64,000 nt of DNA from Ciona intestinalis (taxonomy: Eukaryota > Chordata > Ascidiacea > Phlebobranchia > Cionidae). The stretch spans positions 310,001 through 374,000 of the forward strand of contig NW_004190496.2 in assembly GCF_000224145.3 (NCBI RefSeq). Direction: 5' to 3'. Every line of letters begins with the position of its first letter. Position 1 is the first letter of the stretch. This document shows, in pieces, positions 24,001 to 33,763 of this stretch. The notes below the pieces were generated by a model, which was given only the letters and a program-made list of their open reading frames with translations, was not told where the DNA came from and made no database searches. Both the position numbers and the translations under genes were made by a program.

Positions 24001-27000
24001 ATGAACAACAGGAAAAAAGGCTCTACTGCTTTTAATTTCTAAATTTAGACTAAATAAAAGCTTTTACGTATCACCTTATTGTGTAAAATTTTAGTTAGAG
24101 TAATATTGTTAAAATGCAACCATACAATACAACATAAGTAACCAATATACTCGATGTGTAATTGCATTTTAACAATAAATGTCACACAAGGTTTTGACAA
24201 AAACTGTAAAAGGAACATTCTGCTTATGTACGATACACAATACTTTACGAAAACAGACAATACAATTTTACAAACACCACAAATATGAGCCTTTATCTGC
24301 ACTAGTTACGTCAATGGTATTTGATAGATGATCATTAAATCTCTCATTTATCTAACACAACAAAGTAGTTGACTTATTGTAATCTGTCAATTTCATGCTC
24401 TACTAAGAACTGGGAAAGCAAGGCTTGTGTAGCATCATGTAATGGATTTTTGTTTTAGATTTTGAATTCTAATAAAAAATAAATCACATACAAACCAATA
24501 TATGTGGTAACTTGTAAGCGGGCATGAGGTGTATAAAACAGAACACCCATGTTATAATGACTGTCGTTGTGCACCATGTAAGGATAAATATGTTACAGCC
24601 GGGAAATAACAACTGCTTGTTTTCTATAATAGGTATATTATGTTGTAAAACGTATTAGCAACTTCTAAAATATATCGACATTGAAAATTGCTACCGAGAA
24701 ATAGAGAGACAGACAGTCTAAGACAGACGCATTAGTCAAAGACAGAGCGATTAAATAAATGACGCACTTGCTATTACTGCATGGTAAGCACACAAATAGA
24801 ACCCAAACAGACATTGAGACATGATGTCATCTAAAATTTCTACCTTCACAAATATTTAGTTAAAATATATTTTTTTCTGGATAAGTATCGCAATAAAAAC
24901 TTTACTTATATTTGATTTTAAAAAATATGAATATTTCTTTGTGTTTTCTAAAATTGTATTAATTCAAATATAAATATGCCAATATTTTAATAAACTATTC
25001 GTTTTTTTAAGAACGCCCATTGTAATATATAGAAGTGTTGCTTATATTAAGTGTCACTGATTAATTGGATATTGTTATCTGGTATCCACCATACAGGCTG
25101 TACCACAGCTTAAGGAAGTTGTGTATAGTTGAAACACAATAGAAGAATGGCTTGTTTAAACGGTGATGATGTATATCATTTAGGTCTTTCCAACATGGAC
25201 CTCATGTTTTAATTTTTGAGGAAATTTAGGGTGATGTTTTTAAAATGTAGGTACACTTATAGTTGTCAAACATAGGAAACCACCGAAGCCTCATTGATTA
25301 ATGTGGCGAATGCAATATACTTTGGCTCTGCTTGTTTGTATAGACACCTAACAGCAGGGTAAAATCTGGGGTGACATTGTTAAAATACAGTTACACTCAT
25401 AGTTGTCAAACATAGGGAACCTCATTGAATAATGTGGTGAATGCAATATAATTTGGCTCTGCTTGTTTGTATAGACACCTAACAGCAGGGTAAAATCTGG
25501 GGTGACATTGTTAAAATGCAGTTACACTCATAGTTGTCAAACATAGGGAACCTCATTGATTAACGTGGTGAATGCACGAAACTTTGTAGATGACAATTTT
25601 TGAGCATTATACTTTGTTATGTGTGGCTGACAATTTGAATAACACTGCTGGGTTGGAGGCTTGGAGCAATTGTTGTAAAGTGTCTTACCAAAGACATATA
25701 GGCAGACAATGATGAGGACTACTGTTTTGTGAGAAAATAATCTACTTATATAACTAATGTATAAAAAAATTCACACAAAATATTCTGTGTAGGTAAAGTC
25801 CTACAGCAACGTGGCGCAACATTAGACTTGAAAATTTGCCCATTACCCATACAAACATATTCAGTGTCGAGAATTGAAGCTGCTACCCTTTGGTTACGAT
25901 GCCATCACCTTACCACTGAGCTACAGCACCAGTCAATATAATATATTACTGTGGGGAAGATGGGACACCTTTAGCACATAATATCCAAAAATCCTGATCA
26001 TGTTTTAAACAATTAACAAAGGTCCATAGGAGTTGTAAGGATTCGATTTTATAATTCTAAAATGTTCTTTGTTAACTAACAAAAAAGACGAGATAAAATA
26101 TAATGAAAAGGTGTCCCATTTTCCCCCACCCTACTATAACCACAAAACTTACTTCACGTTTAGCTTGCAGGTCTTTCTTCAGCTGGTCAAGATACCAACT
26201 CTCATTCTTAGGATCAACATTGGAGATTCCAAGGTTCGTAAGATCCGATATCAGGTTGCCTTCGTTGCTTGTTAAATCTCGATTCACCTTTTCTACCTTG
26301 ATGTCAACTGTGGGGAAAAGATGGTGTAACGGTCACGTATATTTTGTACAATATAACTTTTGTGCTTGTATAACTTGTTTGCGTATTGGTTTATTCTATA
26401 TGGGTGAGGTTCTAGAGCATGATAGCGCACAGGGCTGGAGATTTAGGACAGAGTTGGCCCATTATCATACAACCCAAGGTGTTATTACCTATTAGCAACC
26501 ACTGGGCTGAAGCAATGTTCGGTAAGTGACTAAGTGTCTTGCCCAAGGACACATATGCTAAGTAAAAACCGGAATTTAAAACATTACAGTTGTTTTACAA
26601 TATTATATAAACATAAACATTAAACGTGCTTTAGTTGTTCCCTATTATAACGTGTATAATTTTACTTACGGTTAATTTTCGTGATATTTCCCTGTAGTTC
26701 AGCGTGTGTTAGTAACTCCTCATACATATCTCGCTCCTCGTTTTCATTATCTGTCTTCACCTGTTACAGAAAAGAAATGAATTGAATTTTGGTTCTTGCA
26801 TATGTTTAAGAGTGTGCCATTTATAGTAGGTTGGGGTAAAATGGGATATGTTTTTATCTCTTTTCTCGTCCCATTTGGTAGTGAATAAAGAACATTTAAA
26901 GAATTATAAAACTGTATTCTCGATCAGGAAATATGGGATATCATGTGATACAGTCCCATCTTACCCCACAGTATTTTGTAATTAAAAAAGGGCGTGGTCT

Positions 27001-30000
27001 TTATTGCCCCATCCATTATAAAAGAAGGCACGCCTTGCACTGTAATGGTTCAAACTACATAAATAGAATATCAAATGTCATGATTTTGCCCGAGGACATT
27101 GCACCAGTCTACTACACGTTCACGTATGTATAACCACACAGATGGTGAATAACAATATCATGCTAAATAAAGACTACACATGTGGGTATAGGTAATTGGA
27201 CATCAAACATTTAATTATTTTTATACAAAAATGTTTACAATTTTGTTAAGAGCTGAGTTACATGAACTTAATACTTTAAATACTCAAAATTTATAGCAAC
27301 TATTTATATATTTCAAAATGTTATATTAAATTTGCTAAAATTTTACATAAAGTTTATAAAATGGCATATTATATTTGCAATGCTTAGTACCCTATATGGT
27401 TGTATGGAATGCACTTTAAGGGTGAAAGCTAAAGTTCTGTAGTGATACATTGTGTACAGCAGCAACAAAGTGAAAAGTATATCAGCATTTGCATTGCATT
27501 ATACACACTGCTTTCACTATGTTTGCAATGTCTTACTGACTGTATGTCTAGGCATACAGAACATTGTGTAAACAATATACTGAAAGCTCCTTTACTTTGA
27601 ATCCAATATTGGTGTCACAGTTTCTATTGACAAAACATGGGGTGATATTTCTAAAATACAGTTACACTCAGAGAAGAGTCATCAAACATAGGGAACCTTA
27701 TTGATTAATGTGGTGAATGCAATATACTTTGGCTGTTGTTGTATAAGAACACACTTCATAGAAGGGTTAAAGATATTATAGGCAACAAACTTGGCCAAAA
27801 TACATAATGCTATCCTGGTTTTAAAAGTTGGGGTGAACACAGAACTCCCATAACATTCCACCTATGAAGTTATGTTTGTGGATTAAAAATATATATATAT
27901 TTTTAATTTATGTATTTGTGCAAGGTCGACAATTTTGACAACCCAATCACATCACTTGGCAATTTCGCCACCTTTAAAACTATAATATAGGATGTAGGGA
28001 TATCTGTTTAGTAATAGTGAAGGTTATTTTGTGTTTGAACAAGCAAAGGCATCTAGGCATGTGTACATACACCCCATGTACTCATATCTAGCTTTGTTTG
28101 TTCTTTTACACCGCACTAAACTTAACCTAATGTTAACAATGCAAACAAAATCATTCAAGCAACTTTCATGTTCATGTAATTGGTTAAAACTTAGGTTTTG
28201 GGCACATAGGCACCAAACCTGGGGTGGCAGGGTGGGCAGGATAACCATAGAATTTTCGCACTGCATTAATTAGTAAACATCCAAACAAATTGGAATAAGA
28301 ATTGTGTTTAAGAATCGTGTTTGAAATTTTGTTTCCGCATTTCTAAACATTTTACGTCAATTTTTAAAACATGGATGACAAATTGACAATGACATTGTAA
28401 GTTTTAGAACACAATTCTTATGCTTAAAACAACTTTTGCCTTGTTGTTATTTCAATGTACAAACAAGCAGGGCATGAAAAAGTTCAAAATGTAAACCAAA
28501 CAAACCATATTTACGTGACCTAAGGCAGATAAACTACATAAAATACACCCCGCACACGTTTAACAAATAATTACATTCAGCCTTACAATGTTAGGTTATA
28601 TTTTCAGACTCTGTTTATAAATCTTTTCAGTTAAATATCATTTATACCACAGTCCACAAGACCACAACATAACTTAAAGATTGCATTATGAGAATATTGG
28701 TGTTCGTAGCATTACTGTGTGAATATATCGCTTTTTGGTGAGAAGATTGATCAATTTTAAATTTTTCTGTTTATAGCACATTAGGGCAGTTTTGGACGCA
28801 AAAGGGTTTTAGGGAATCGGTCATGAGCCACATTTGGCCTAAGTCTGAACCTCACCTATATACAATAGATAATCTATTTCAGCAAAACCGATATTTCAAT
28901 CATGAGCTCATTATGATAAACGTGAGCAAGTGACAGCAAGTAAACAAGAAAAACAAACAGAAATAATTAATATGGGATGCCTTGATGATTTATATAGAAA
29001 ACACTTTTGTGATAGAAAAAATAGGTGTAATGTTGGTGACAGCGTTAGGTGTTCATGGGGTGGCCGGCATCCCAACTTTTGAAACATGGGTGACATCATG
29101 TGTTTTAAGTTTAAGCATCCTAGGTTTACACCTTAAAACTTGTTTTACCCTGCTGTTAGGTGTCTATACTAACAAGCTGAGCTAAAGTACATTGCATTCA
29201 CCACATTAATGGGGAAGATATATAGTATTGGCTTATTTATCAGAAATAATTGGTAATTTTAAACAGGTTTCATTTGATAAAATACCCATTTTCTCTGCAA
29301 CAAAACCATTCTTTGATTTAAATTACATTAACTGCATATATCACATTCAAGAGCATTCTTAAAAACTTATTATTGTGTGATTACTCTACACTTTTCAATG
29401 TGAGTCACACAATTCTGAACCAATCATTTAAACCGTTTTACTCCACAATTAATTGCTACAACACAAGATGTAACACCTGTTTCAAAAGTAGGTGTTCACA
29501 CCTGTTTTCAACTCACTCCATGCACATCTAACATTAGTTGTTACTGTTCTAGTATTTTAACCACTTGAAGCTTAGTTTTAACGCAATAAACTAAGCCCAT
29601 GTTGCTGATTCAAAGAATAAATACACTACATTCACCACATTAATTATTGAGGTTCCCTACATTTGACAACTATAAGTGTGACTGCATTTTACCAATGTCA
29701 ACCAACATTCTGCTAACCTTAAAAAATTGTCACCTCTATTAGAAACATTTTTAAACTATAAATAAATTTACATTTAAAGTATGGAAATAATTTAGTTGCA
29801 ATTTTAAATCTAAATCACCTTATTTTTTGCAGCCTCCACTTTTGCCCTTTTCGAATCCATCAGTCTTTTTTGATATTCCTCAGAATTCTGTTCGTCCAGT
29901 GTAGTTAGACAAGCATTGGGGTTTCGTAACGCTTGCATGGTGGCTTCCGCATCTCCTGCTTCTAATGCTTCATTGATTGCAATAACAGCAGCATGCACTG

Positions 30001-33000
30001 TTCAAATAAAATGTAAAAATATTTATATATATATAATATTATATGTTCTTTTTTTTTTAATTTTAAAAAAATTAGGTTTTTGTCATTTTTTAAACCAAAC
30101 TTAAATTTAATCTTAAAAGTTTAAAAAATTTTATTTTTATTATGTAGTATTTTTTTATATAATTAAGCTTCCACTTACGTGCTGCCTCATCCACTGAAAG
30201 CTCGTTGGCAAGTATTCCCCCAATCTTACTAAACTGCGGCATGTTTATTCCATATTTATCCAATTCCTTCTGCATGTTGGTTAGCTCTTCCTCTGAAGAT
30301 TAGTTAAAATGTTTTTTATGTTTGATAATCAAGGAATGGGCTCGGTGGCGCAGTTAGGATGAGTTAAAAAAACTTGTGATGTGAACCAACTTTTTAGTTT
30401 AAAAAATATTGGATTAAAAACATAGTTATGATATTTGTTTTTTTGTTTAAAGAGAATTAGGTCATTTCTCATTATACCAAAGTAAGACAATCAAAGTGTA
30501 AAAAGGTGGTATGTAGGCAAAGTTAGGGAAAATTGAAAAATTGGGGAACTAAAACACATGCTTTGAAATTAAGTTCGAAAAACAAAGCGAAAATTACATA
30601 CTATCTCTCTATCTATATACTTTTTTTCTGTTTTTGAAAGTAAAAATTTAAAATGTACATTCATCTTTTTTATTTTAAATACGAACCAGTGAACTCGACT
30701 ATTCCATACAAATCTTTCATCTGTGGTGCAAGGCCAAGTTTGAAAAGATACAAACTCAATGCATGGATGCAATAGATAGTTTTGGGCATGTTCTTACGGT
30801 CGTAGATGTCTGTTGTTTCAGGGAAGAATATCTGGAAAAAAAGTTATTTCTTAAAATAAAGGAAAATTAACCAAAATTTATTTTAAATCGAAAAAATGAT
30901 TGTTGTTTTTGTGGGTGAGTGTATTTCTTTACAGCTATATAGATAGCAGTATCATAGACTAGTCAATATAAGTGTCTGTCTCAAAATTACCCACAACTAA
31001 GAAATTAATCAAGTTATTATTTATGGGAAATGTTCTCACAGCATGAATTATTGGTAATGGATAAACATGAATGACTTTATATCGGAAATTAGACAAGAGT
31101 CTGTAATGGTGTTATTTTAAGAGAGCGAAAACTTCCACACCATATGACTCTGCACTATGAACAAAGGACATAGCCATGTAAGGAAACATTGCAATTATAC
31201 TTAATTGGCAGTAACACAACAACATTTATGACATCATCGGCTCATTACTATGCCCAGCTTTTAGCTCAAGGCAAACTACATTAAATGGTTTACGACACAC
31301 TAAAGTAGCATTGGCAGGTAGTAGTTAAAACTACACCCATTATTCAAGGTAATAAAGTGGCTTTTGTCTGTGTAAAGATGATGTATAATATACTTGTAGT
31401 CTGCGGCTGTGGGTATGAACTCTTTTAAGTTTACAGACAAACAATAAATAAAGATATTCGTTTCTATTCTATTCAAAAGGATAAACAGTTTGGGCACCAA
31501 CGGTCAACTAATGTATGAAACTAAACAGGCCTAGTAAACATTTGAACAAATTTTAAACAGCATATTGGAGTATAATGGCATATCTGGTCCTCTATAAAGA
31601 AAACTTGCTTTTTCTAAAAATCTACATGCGATATCTGCTTGTGATACATATTGGGAACCATTAGACGTTGAAGACATTTGCGGCACTTTGCGCGCACAAT
31701 CCAAAAAAGTTAATATTTAGGTGGTTTTAAAAATATAGAAAGAAAGAAATTAATGTTGTATCTCAACATTTACCTTGGGTAAGCCAACTTTCTCCATGGC
31801 TCGAAAGAAGTGGTTAATATTATCCGTGTGTTTGAAATGTAATCCTTTCTGTTCATATTTTTTCAGATCTTTGTCATAAATCTTTCGGAGTGGGATTATG
31901 TCCGAAGCGAAATAGTGAGCCAACTTTCCCAGGAAGACTCCGTTCCGTAACCCCTCCTCCAACTCAACACTAGGAGGAAGTTCTTCCTGGAGACAAAATT
32001 CCATCCACCTGGATGAGGGGAAATGAAGATTAGATTATTTTTCAATTTTTAAATGTAGATTTTTTTTGCATTCACATATATTAGTTTGGAGTAAGATATG
32101 ACATTTATTCTCTTTTATCAACCCAGATTTTCTTAAAAAATGATAAAAACAGGACACCTAAATCAGTAATGCATAACAGGCAGTGAAAAAGCCTAACGGC
32201 ACATCATTATACACAAAAGCGCGTTATTGTGTTATCAAAAAAAATGTGGTGCGAAATTTTATAAAATTTGTGACCCAACACTATAAACTACTGCTTTAGG
32301 ATCAAAAAAAAGAAAAGTGGTGCAGATTTTGTTAAAAATATGACACGCTTCAATTAACTGTAAAATCAACTTACTGTTTGGATTCTTCCAAATGGCAAAG
32401 ATATTCATACGCAGTTGCCTGATCTCTGAGGCTGTCCATTTCTTCAGCAGATAATCTGTCATCTTTAGTGATGCCTGTATTAATACAAGACAATCAATTT
32501 AAGTGAATTAATTTTAAAAATTTTTGTATGCCCGTTTTATTATGAACATGTGCTTATATGAAAGGACAATAAATGTCTAAGATTATTGTTAACGTGTTCC
32601 TATTTTTTTTTGTTTATAAAGTATAAATACAAGTCAATTCATTTAGAGTGATGTATGGCTGTGTAGCCCAGTCTTTTTTGAACCTTTGTAATATTTTTAG
32701 GTCTACTATAAAGCGGCAGTAAAATAACAAGCTATAATATTATAAAAAAATTATAAAGAAATTTTTTTTCAAATTTAATAAAAATAACTATATTTTTATG
32801 CGAGGGGGGGGGGGGGGGTTCTGTACGACTGACAATTTCTACAATTCATTGGTGATAGTGACTACTAGGTAAGACCAATGTCAGTTAAGTATCTTGCCCA
32901 AGAACACACCCACAACAGTAGCAACGTTGCAATATATACCCCACCTTCTCATACAGGGACAAGCATAGTAAAATAATGATAACAAAAATAACAGAAACTT

Positions 33001-33654
33001 TATCTTGTATACATTTTTACTGTAGCACTGCCCTACTACAAGCACAGACTTTAATACCTCCTTATGCATTATTCACATTGTTTTTGCTATCCGGTATCTA
33101 CTTTGTCTAAGACGCAGCAATTAGGTTTTAAATCGGTTTTAATTTTTGATAACTGTAGGCCGTCATACACAAACATATTGTAAACTGATGAGTTCCATGA
33201 ATTAACAGTCACAACAGCTATTTAGTGATTGATGTTACAATGTGTAAACAAAACATATAATTTCTTATTTAGAATTGCATGTCTACTAGATTGAATACAA
33301 ATTTTCTATCAGAACTGCGTAGCAGTATTTTACAAATCTACCAAACATAGCAACTTCATTGATTAATGTGGTGAAAATAATATACCTTTAAGCACATAAG
33401 ATAAGGATAAAACATGTTTCGAAACCTAAATCAGCAAGGCAAATAATGTCACCCCTGTATTCAAAAGAGGGGTTGATGTCACTTCAGACACTGTAACATC
33501 CTATAGACCCCACTCATATACAATAAAATACATTCATTCATCCCAACTTACCATAATCGACTGCTCGTAGCGACTGTCGTCTCTTCAAGGAATTAGTACT
33601 GGCTGTGCTACTAGTGCTAAAATTTCGCTTTTTTGGTGAACTTGTTCTAGACAT
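6413..33654 (-). CDS. IQGAP: IQGAP Ras GTPase-activating-like scaffold protein
   Basis: A complete gene of 38 coding exons with ATG at 33654 and TGA ending at 6413. Summed exons give 5013 nt, so 1670 aa, close to human IQGAP1 (1657). Every junction is GT-AG and keeps phase. Domain order matches the family: CH (actin binding), IQGAP repeats, WW, four IQ motifs (calmodulin or myosin light chain binding), RasGAP-related domain (binds Cdc42/Rac GTP without stimulating hydrolysis in known members), and RGCT with the C-terminal LLIFLLNKKFFGK. IQGAPs link Rho GTPases, actin, microtubule plus-ends, adhesion and MAPK signalling at the cell cortex. It is equally similar by eye to IQGAP1, 2 and 3, so I treat it as a pre-duplication orthologue. 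Introns range from about 100 bp to 3.1 kb and carry most of the repeats in the window. Exon coordinates are given in the block entries that follow. Confidence 0.97.
7590..7770 (+). repeat. SINE fragment in IQGAP intron 34
   Basis: It carries the tail-B landmarks of the SINE family in degraded form: a GGGACCTAGGATTTACGCC stretch, GGCCTATTACTTAACACCC and a GGGGGGCTACTGC segment. A short tail-A piece with AACAGAACACCCC follows at about 7800-7890. Confidence 0.55.
9785..10058 (+). repeat. Near full-length SINE with tail B in IQGAP intron 31
   Basis: A degraded tRNA-like head (GTGTAGCTTCAATTAGTTAA) is followed by the shared body GTCTTGGACAAGACACTTAA and CCAACCCAGCGGTCACTAAT. Tail B follows (GCACCCTGGGTGTTGGGGTA, GGCCTAAACCCTAGGTCCCA, GGACCTCACACATATAGTAT). 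It reads as a complete tRNA-derived SINE and lies in an intron on the strand opposite to the host gene. Confidence 0.65.
10340..11048. other. AT-rich part of IQGAP intron 31
   Basis: The sequence is very AT-rich with short poly-A and poly-T runs. An open frame at 10515-10748 is Lys/Asn/Ile-rich and shows no conserved motif. I see no exon, repeat family or RNA gene here. Confidence 0.5.
12370..13135. repeat. SINE pieces in IQGAP introns 26 and 27, including an inverted pair
   Basis: Intron 27 (12370-12475) holds the shared SINE body (GTGTCTTGTTCAAGGACACA). Intron 26 (about 12863-13135) holds a plus-oriented tail-B fragment, an inverted tail-B fragment ending GGACCTCACCCATACAGAAT, and then a body fragment. 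The two tail-B arms (about 12868-12935 and 12948-13000) could fold back on each other in the pre-mRNA. Confidence 0.65.
13840..14140 (+). repeat. Tandem array of three SINE tails, IQGAP intron 24
   Basis: Three units of roughly 90-100 bp each contain a GTTATAACACGGGTGTTCTG-like core, an ATACACCTTGTGCC-like segment and a GTATGTAACTTATTTATCC-like junction. The junction of one unit with the next is seamless, so they look amplified in place rather than inserted independently. Confidence 0.8.
15595..16585. repeat. SINE tails and a MITE end in IQGAP intron 23 and its flank
   Basis: In intron 23 a tail-A copy spans 15595-15800 and includes a triple microduplication ATACACCTC. In intron 22, a half MITE begins at 16381 with GTGGGGTAAGATGAG, and an inverted tail-A copy spans 16478-16585, ending in GTTACATTCATTA. 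Nothing in these copies is coding. Confidence 0.65.
17295..17530 (+). repeat. Tandem pair of SINE tails, IQGAP intron 19
   Basis: Two head-to-tail tail-A units share ACAGGTGTTCTGTTTCA and the CGCATGGCGGGGCAA junction. They lie between exons 19 and 20, starting close to the exon 20 acceptor side. Confidence 0.75.
17744..18260 (+). repeat. Six-unit tandem array of SINE tail B, IQGAP intron 18
   Basis: Units start at about 17744, 17842, 17939, 18031, 18123 and 18220, a period of 92-98 bp. Each reads ATTCTATATGGGTGAGGT, then GGGACCTGGGATTTAGGCC and GGCCCATTACCCCAACATTG. Neighbouring units 4 and 5 are almost identical, which points to recent local duplication. The host intron is only about 0.7 kb, so the array makes up most of it. 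Confidence 0.88.
19118..19330 (+). repeat. Tandem pair of SINE tails, IQGAP intron 15
   Basis: Two near-identical units share GTGTTTATAACACGGGTGTT. The junction is GTAACTTGTTCATCCTCGCA, the same as in the other tail-A arrays. A MITE follows immediately at 19395. Confidence 0.8.
19395..19594. mobile_element. MITE in IQGAP intron 15
   Basis: The left end TAGGGTGGGATGGGACGG and the inverted right end CCACTCCACCCCAACCTACTA bracket about 200 bp with the family interior (AGCAAACAAAGAAATTTACAG, GACTCTATAAGAGCGCTGTT). A further SINE tail lies at 19725-19850. Confidence 0.7.
20291..20757 (-). repeat. Five-unit 98-bp tandem array, IQGAP intron 14
   Basis: Units start at 20291, 20389, 20487, 20585 and 20683, an exact 98-bp period. 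Each has GGTAACTTTTAAGCGGGCAC, GAAACAGAACACCCGTG and CGTTACCCCGATATGAAAGA. The array is tail A of the composite SINE, in the orientation that reads out of the tRNA head. It ends at TTCCAGCCATACAG about 70 bp from the exon 14 donor. Confidence 0.92.
22228..22390 (-). repeat. Two inverted SINE tails, IQGAP intron 11
   Basis: Two tail-A units in succession share AACAGAACACCC and ATAACGACTGTCGTTGCC. A G run of about 12 bases sits nearby in intron 12 (about 22087-22098). Confidence 0.7.
22819..23030. repeat. Tandem array of MITE termini abutting the IQGAP exon 10 donor
   Basis: Seven to eight units of about 29 bp read GAAAACCGTCTTGCCCCACCC followed by TACTA or a variant on the plus strand. This is the inverted terminal sequence of the MITE family without its interior. 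The last unit on the exon side merges with the exon 10 splice donor, whose intron starts GTAGGATGGTTTAG on the minus strand (23031 downwards). Confidence 0.85.
23565..24600. repeat. Repeat cluster in IQGAP intron 8
   Basis: A partial MITE begins at about 23565 (GTGGGGTAAGATGGATACTG). Inverted SINE tails lie at 23690-23800 (ending GTTACATTCATT) and 24500-24600. The sequence between is AT-rich with no exon or RNA gene that I can support. Confidence 0.65.
25330..25590 (+). repeat. Tandem family-C repeat, IQGAP intron 8
   Basis: Consecutive copies of about 125 bp contain AGTTACACTCATAGTTGTCA, AACATAGGGAACCTCATTGA and GCTTGTTTGTATAGACACCT. Single or partial copies recur at about 27640-27740, 29140-29225 (inverted), 29610-29720 (inverted), 33340-33390, 37262-37345 and 50520-50670. 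No coding capacity is visible; the family name is unknown to me. Confidence 0.8.
25775..25930 (-). repeat. tRNA-derived SINE with recognisable head
   Basis: On the minus strand the element opens with GGTGCTGTAGCTCAGTGGTA, a good match to a tRNA 5' end with A box, followed by AGCAGCTTCAATTC in B-box position. It then runs directly into tail B (GGTAATGGGCAAAT, and GTAGGACTTTACCTACACAG). The head continues into SINE sequence, so it is not a functional tRNA gene. Confidence 0.7.
25947..26136. mobile_element. MITE in IQGAP intron 8, next to exon 8
   Basis: The left end TACTGTGGGGAAGATGGGAC and the right end GTCCCATTTTCCCCCACC plus CTACTA form an inverted repeat of about 20 bp. It ends 17 bp from the exon 8 donor (26153/26152). 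No ORF. Confidence 0.8.
26390..26973. repeat. SINE and internally deleted MITE flanking IQGAP exon 7
   Basis: In intron 7, positions about 26390-26570 hold tail B (ATATGGGTGAGGTTCTAGAG) joined to the shared body (GTGTCTTGCCCAAGGACACA). In intron 6, positions 26823-26973 hold a shortened MITE with ends TAGTAGGTTGGGGTAAAATG and CCCATCTTACCCCACAGTA. Confidence 0.7.
28195..28275 (+). repeat. Family-E repeat in IQGAP intron 6
   Basis: The copy reads CATAGGCACCAAACCTGGGG then GTGGCAGGGTGGGCAGG and TTCGCACTGCATTAATTAGT. Related copies lie at about 9408-9480 in intron 31 and, inverted, at about 59150-59202 next to the PHRF1 exon 4 donor. Origin unknown. Confidence 0.6.
30338..30362 (+). repeat. tRNA-like fragment
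   Basis: GCTCGGTGGCGCAGTTAGG resembles a tRNA 5' half with A box, but no B box or acceptor-stem partner follows, so this is at most a truncated tRNA or SINE head in IQGAP intron 4. Confidence 0.3.
32800..32940. repeat. Poly-G run and SINE body, IQGAP intron 1
   Basis: An uninterrupted run of about 15 G lies at 32804-32818 directly beside a degraded SINE body (CTGACAATTTCTACAATTCA, AGTATCTTGCCCAAGAACAC). The G run could fold as a quadruplex on the plus strand. Confidence 0.6.
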
Positions 33655-33763
33655 TTTTGGCAACTCTCTGGTCTAAAACTTTGTATTTCTAATCTTCACT
33701 GTTTGATCTTGTGGTTTGGATATATCAGTCTGCTTTCTAAGGTTTTCTAAGCAACATGTTGCA
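33655..33763 (-). promoter_or_regulatory. IQGAP: IQGAP 5' leader with an unpaired 3' splice site
   Basis: Upstream of the ATG the minus strand reads TTTATTTCTTTCAG|TGCAACATG, a strong acceptor at 33764. The leader is 109 nt and includes a six-codon upstream ORF beginning at 33757. The acceptor needs either a noncoding first exon further upstream, which I could not place, or spliced-leader trans-splicing, which is common in Ciona. Confidence 0.6.

Larger units (their letters stand above)
20829..29997 (-). other. IQGAP: IQGAP exons 6-14: IQGAP-repeat region
   Basis: Exons: 29997-29819, 26760-26670, 26307-26153, 23533-23443, 23198-23032, 22618-22454, 22035-21933, 21582-21328, 20996-20829 (residues 233-690). 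The region contains serial repeats with AAVIAINEALEAGD-like helices, then YxxxLxxAK-like ends, as in family members where it mediates dimerisation and adhesion-complex contacts. Exon 13 contains DPALWIEEIQNCIDAGN. The exon 10 donor (GAG|GTAGGATGG) lies at the edge of a tandem array of MITE ends (see findings). Intron 6 (3.1 kb) and intron 8 (2.6 kb) are the largest introns of this block. Confidence 0.94.
30179..33654 (-). other. IQGAP: IQGAP exons 1-5: N-terminus and calponin-homology domain
   Basis: Exons: 33654-33552, 32474-32375, 32008-31774, 30831-30687, 30292-30179 (residues 1-232). The first 34 residues are Ser/Thr/Arg-rich (MSRTSSPKKRNF...) and look disordered. Exon 2 has AYEYLCHLEESK, and exon 3 has ELEEGLRNGVFLGKLAHYF and GLHFKHTDNINHFFRAM, typical of the IQGAP type 3 CH domain. 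Exon 4 has FFPETTDIYDRKNMPKTIYC, and exon 5 has FSKIGGILANELSVDEAA, the linker into the repeats. The ATG context is AAAAATGTC and the next residues align with family N-termini, which supports this start. Confidence 0.95.

Noticed and set aside
25868..25930. tRNA-like sequence with a good A box
   Set aside because: It runs straight into SINE body and tail, and the same head-body link occurs elsewhere, so it is a SINE head, not a tRNA gene.
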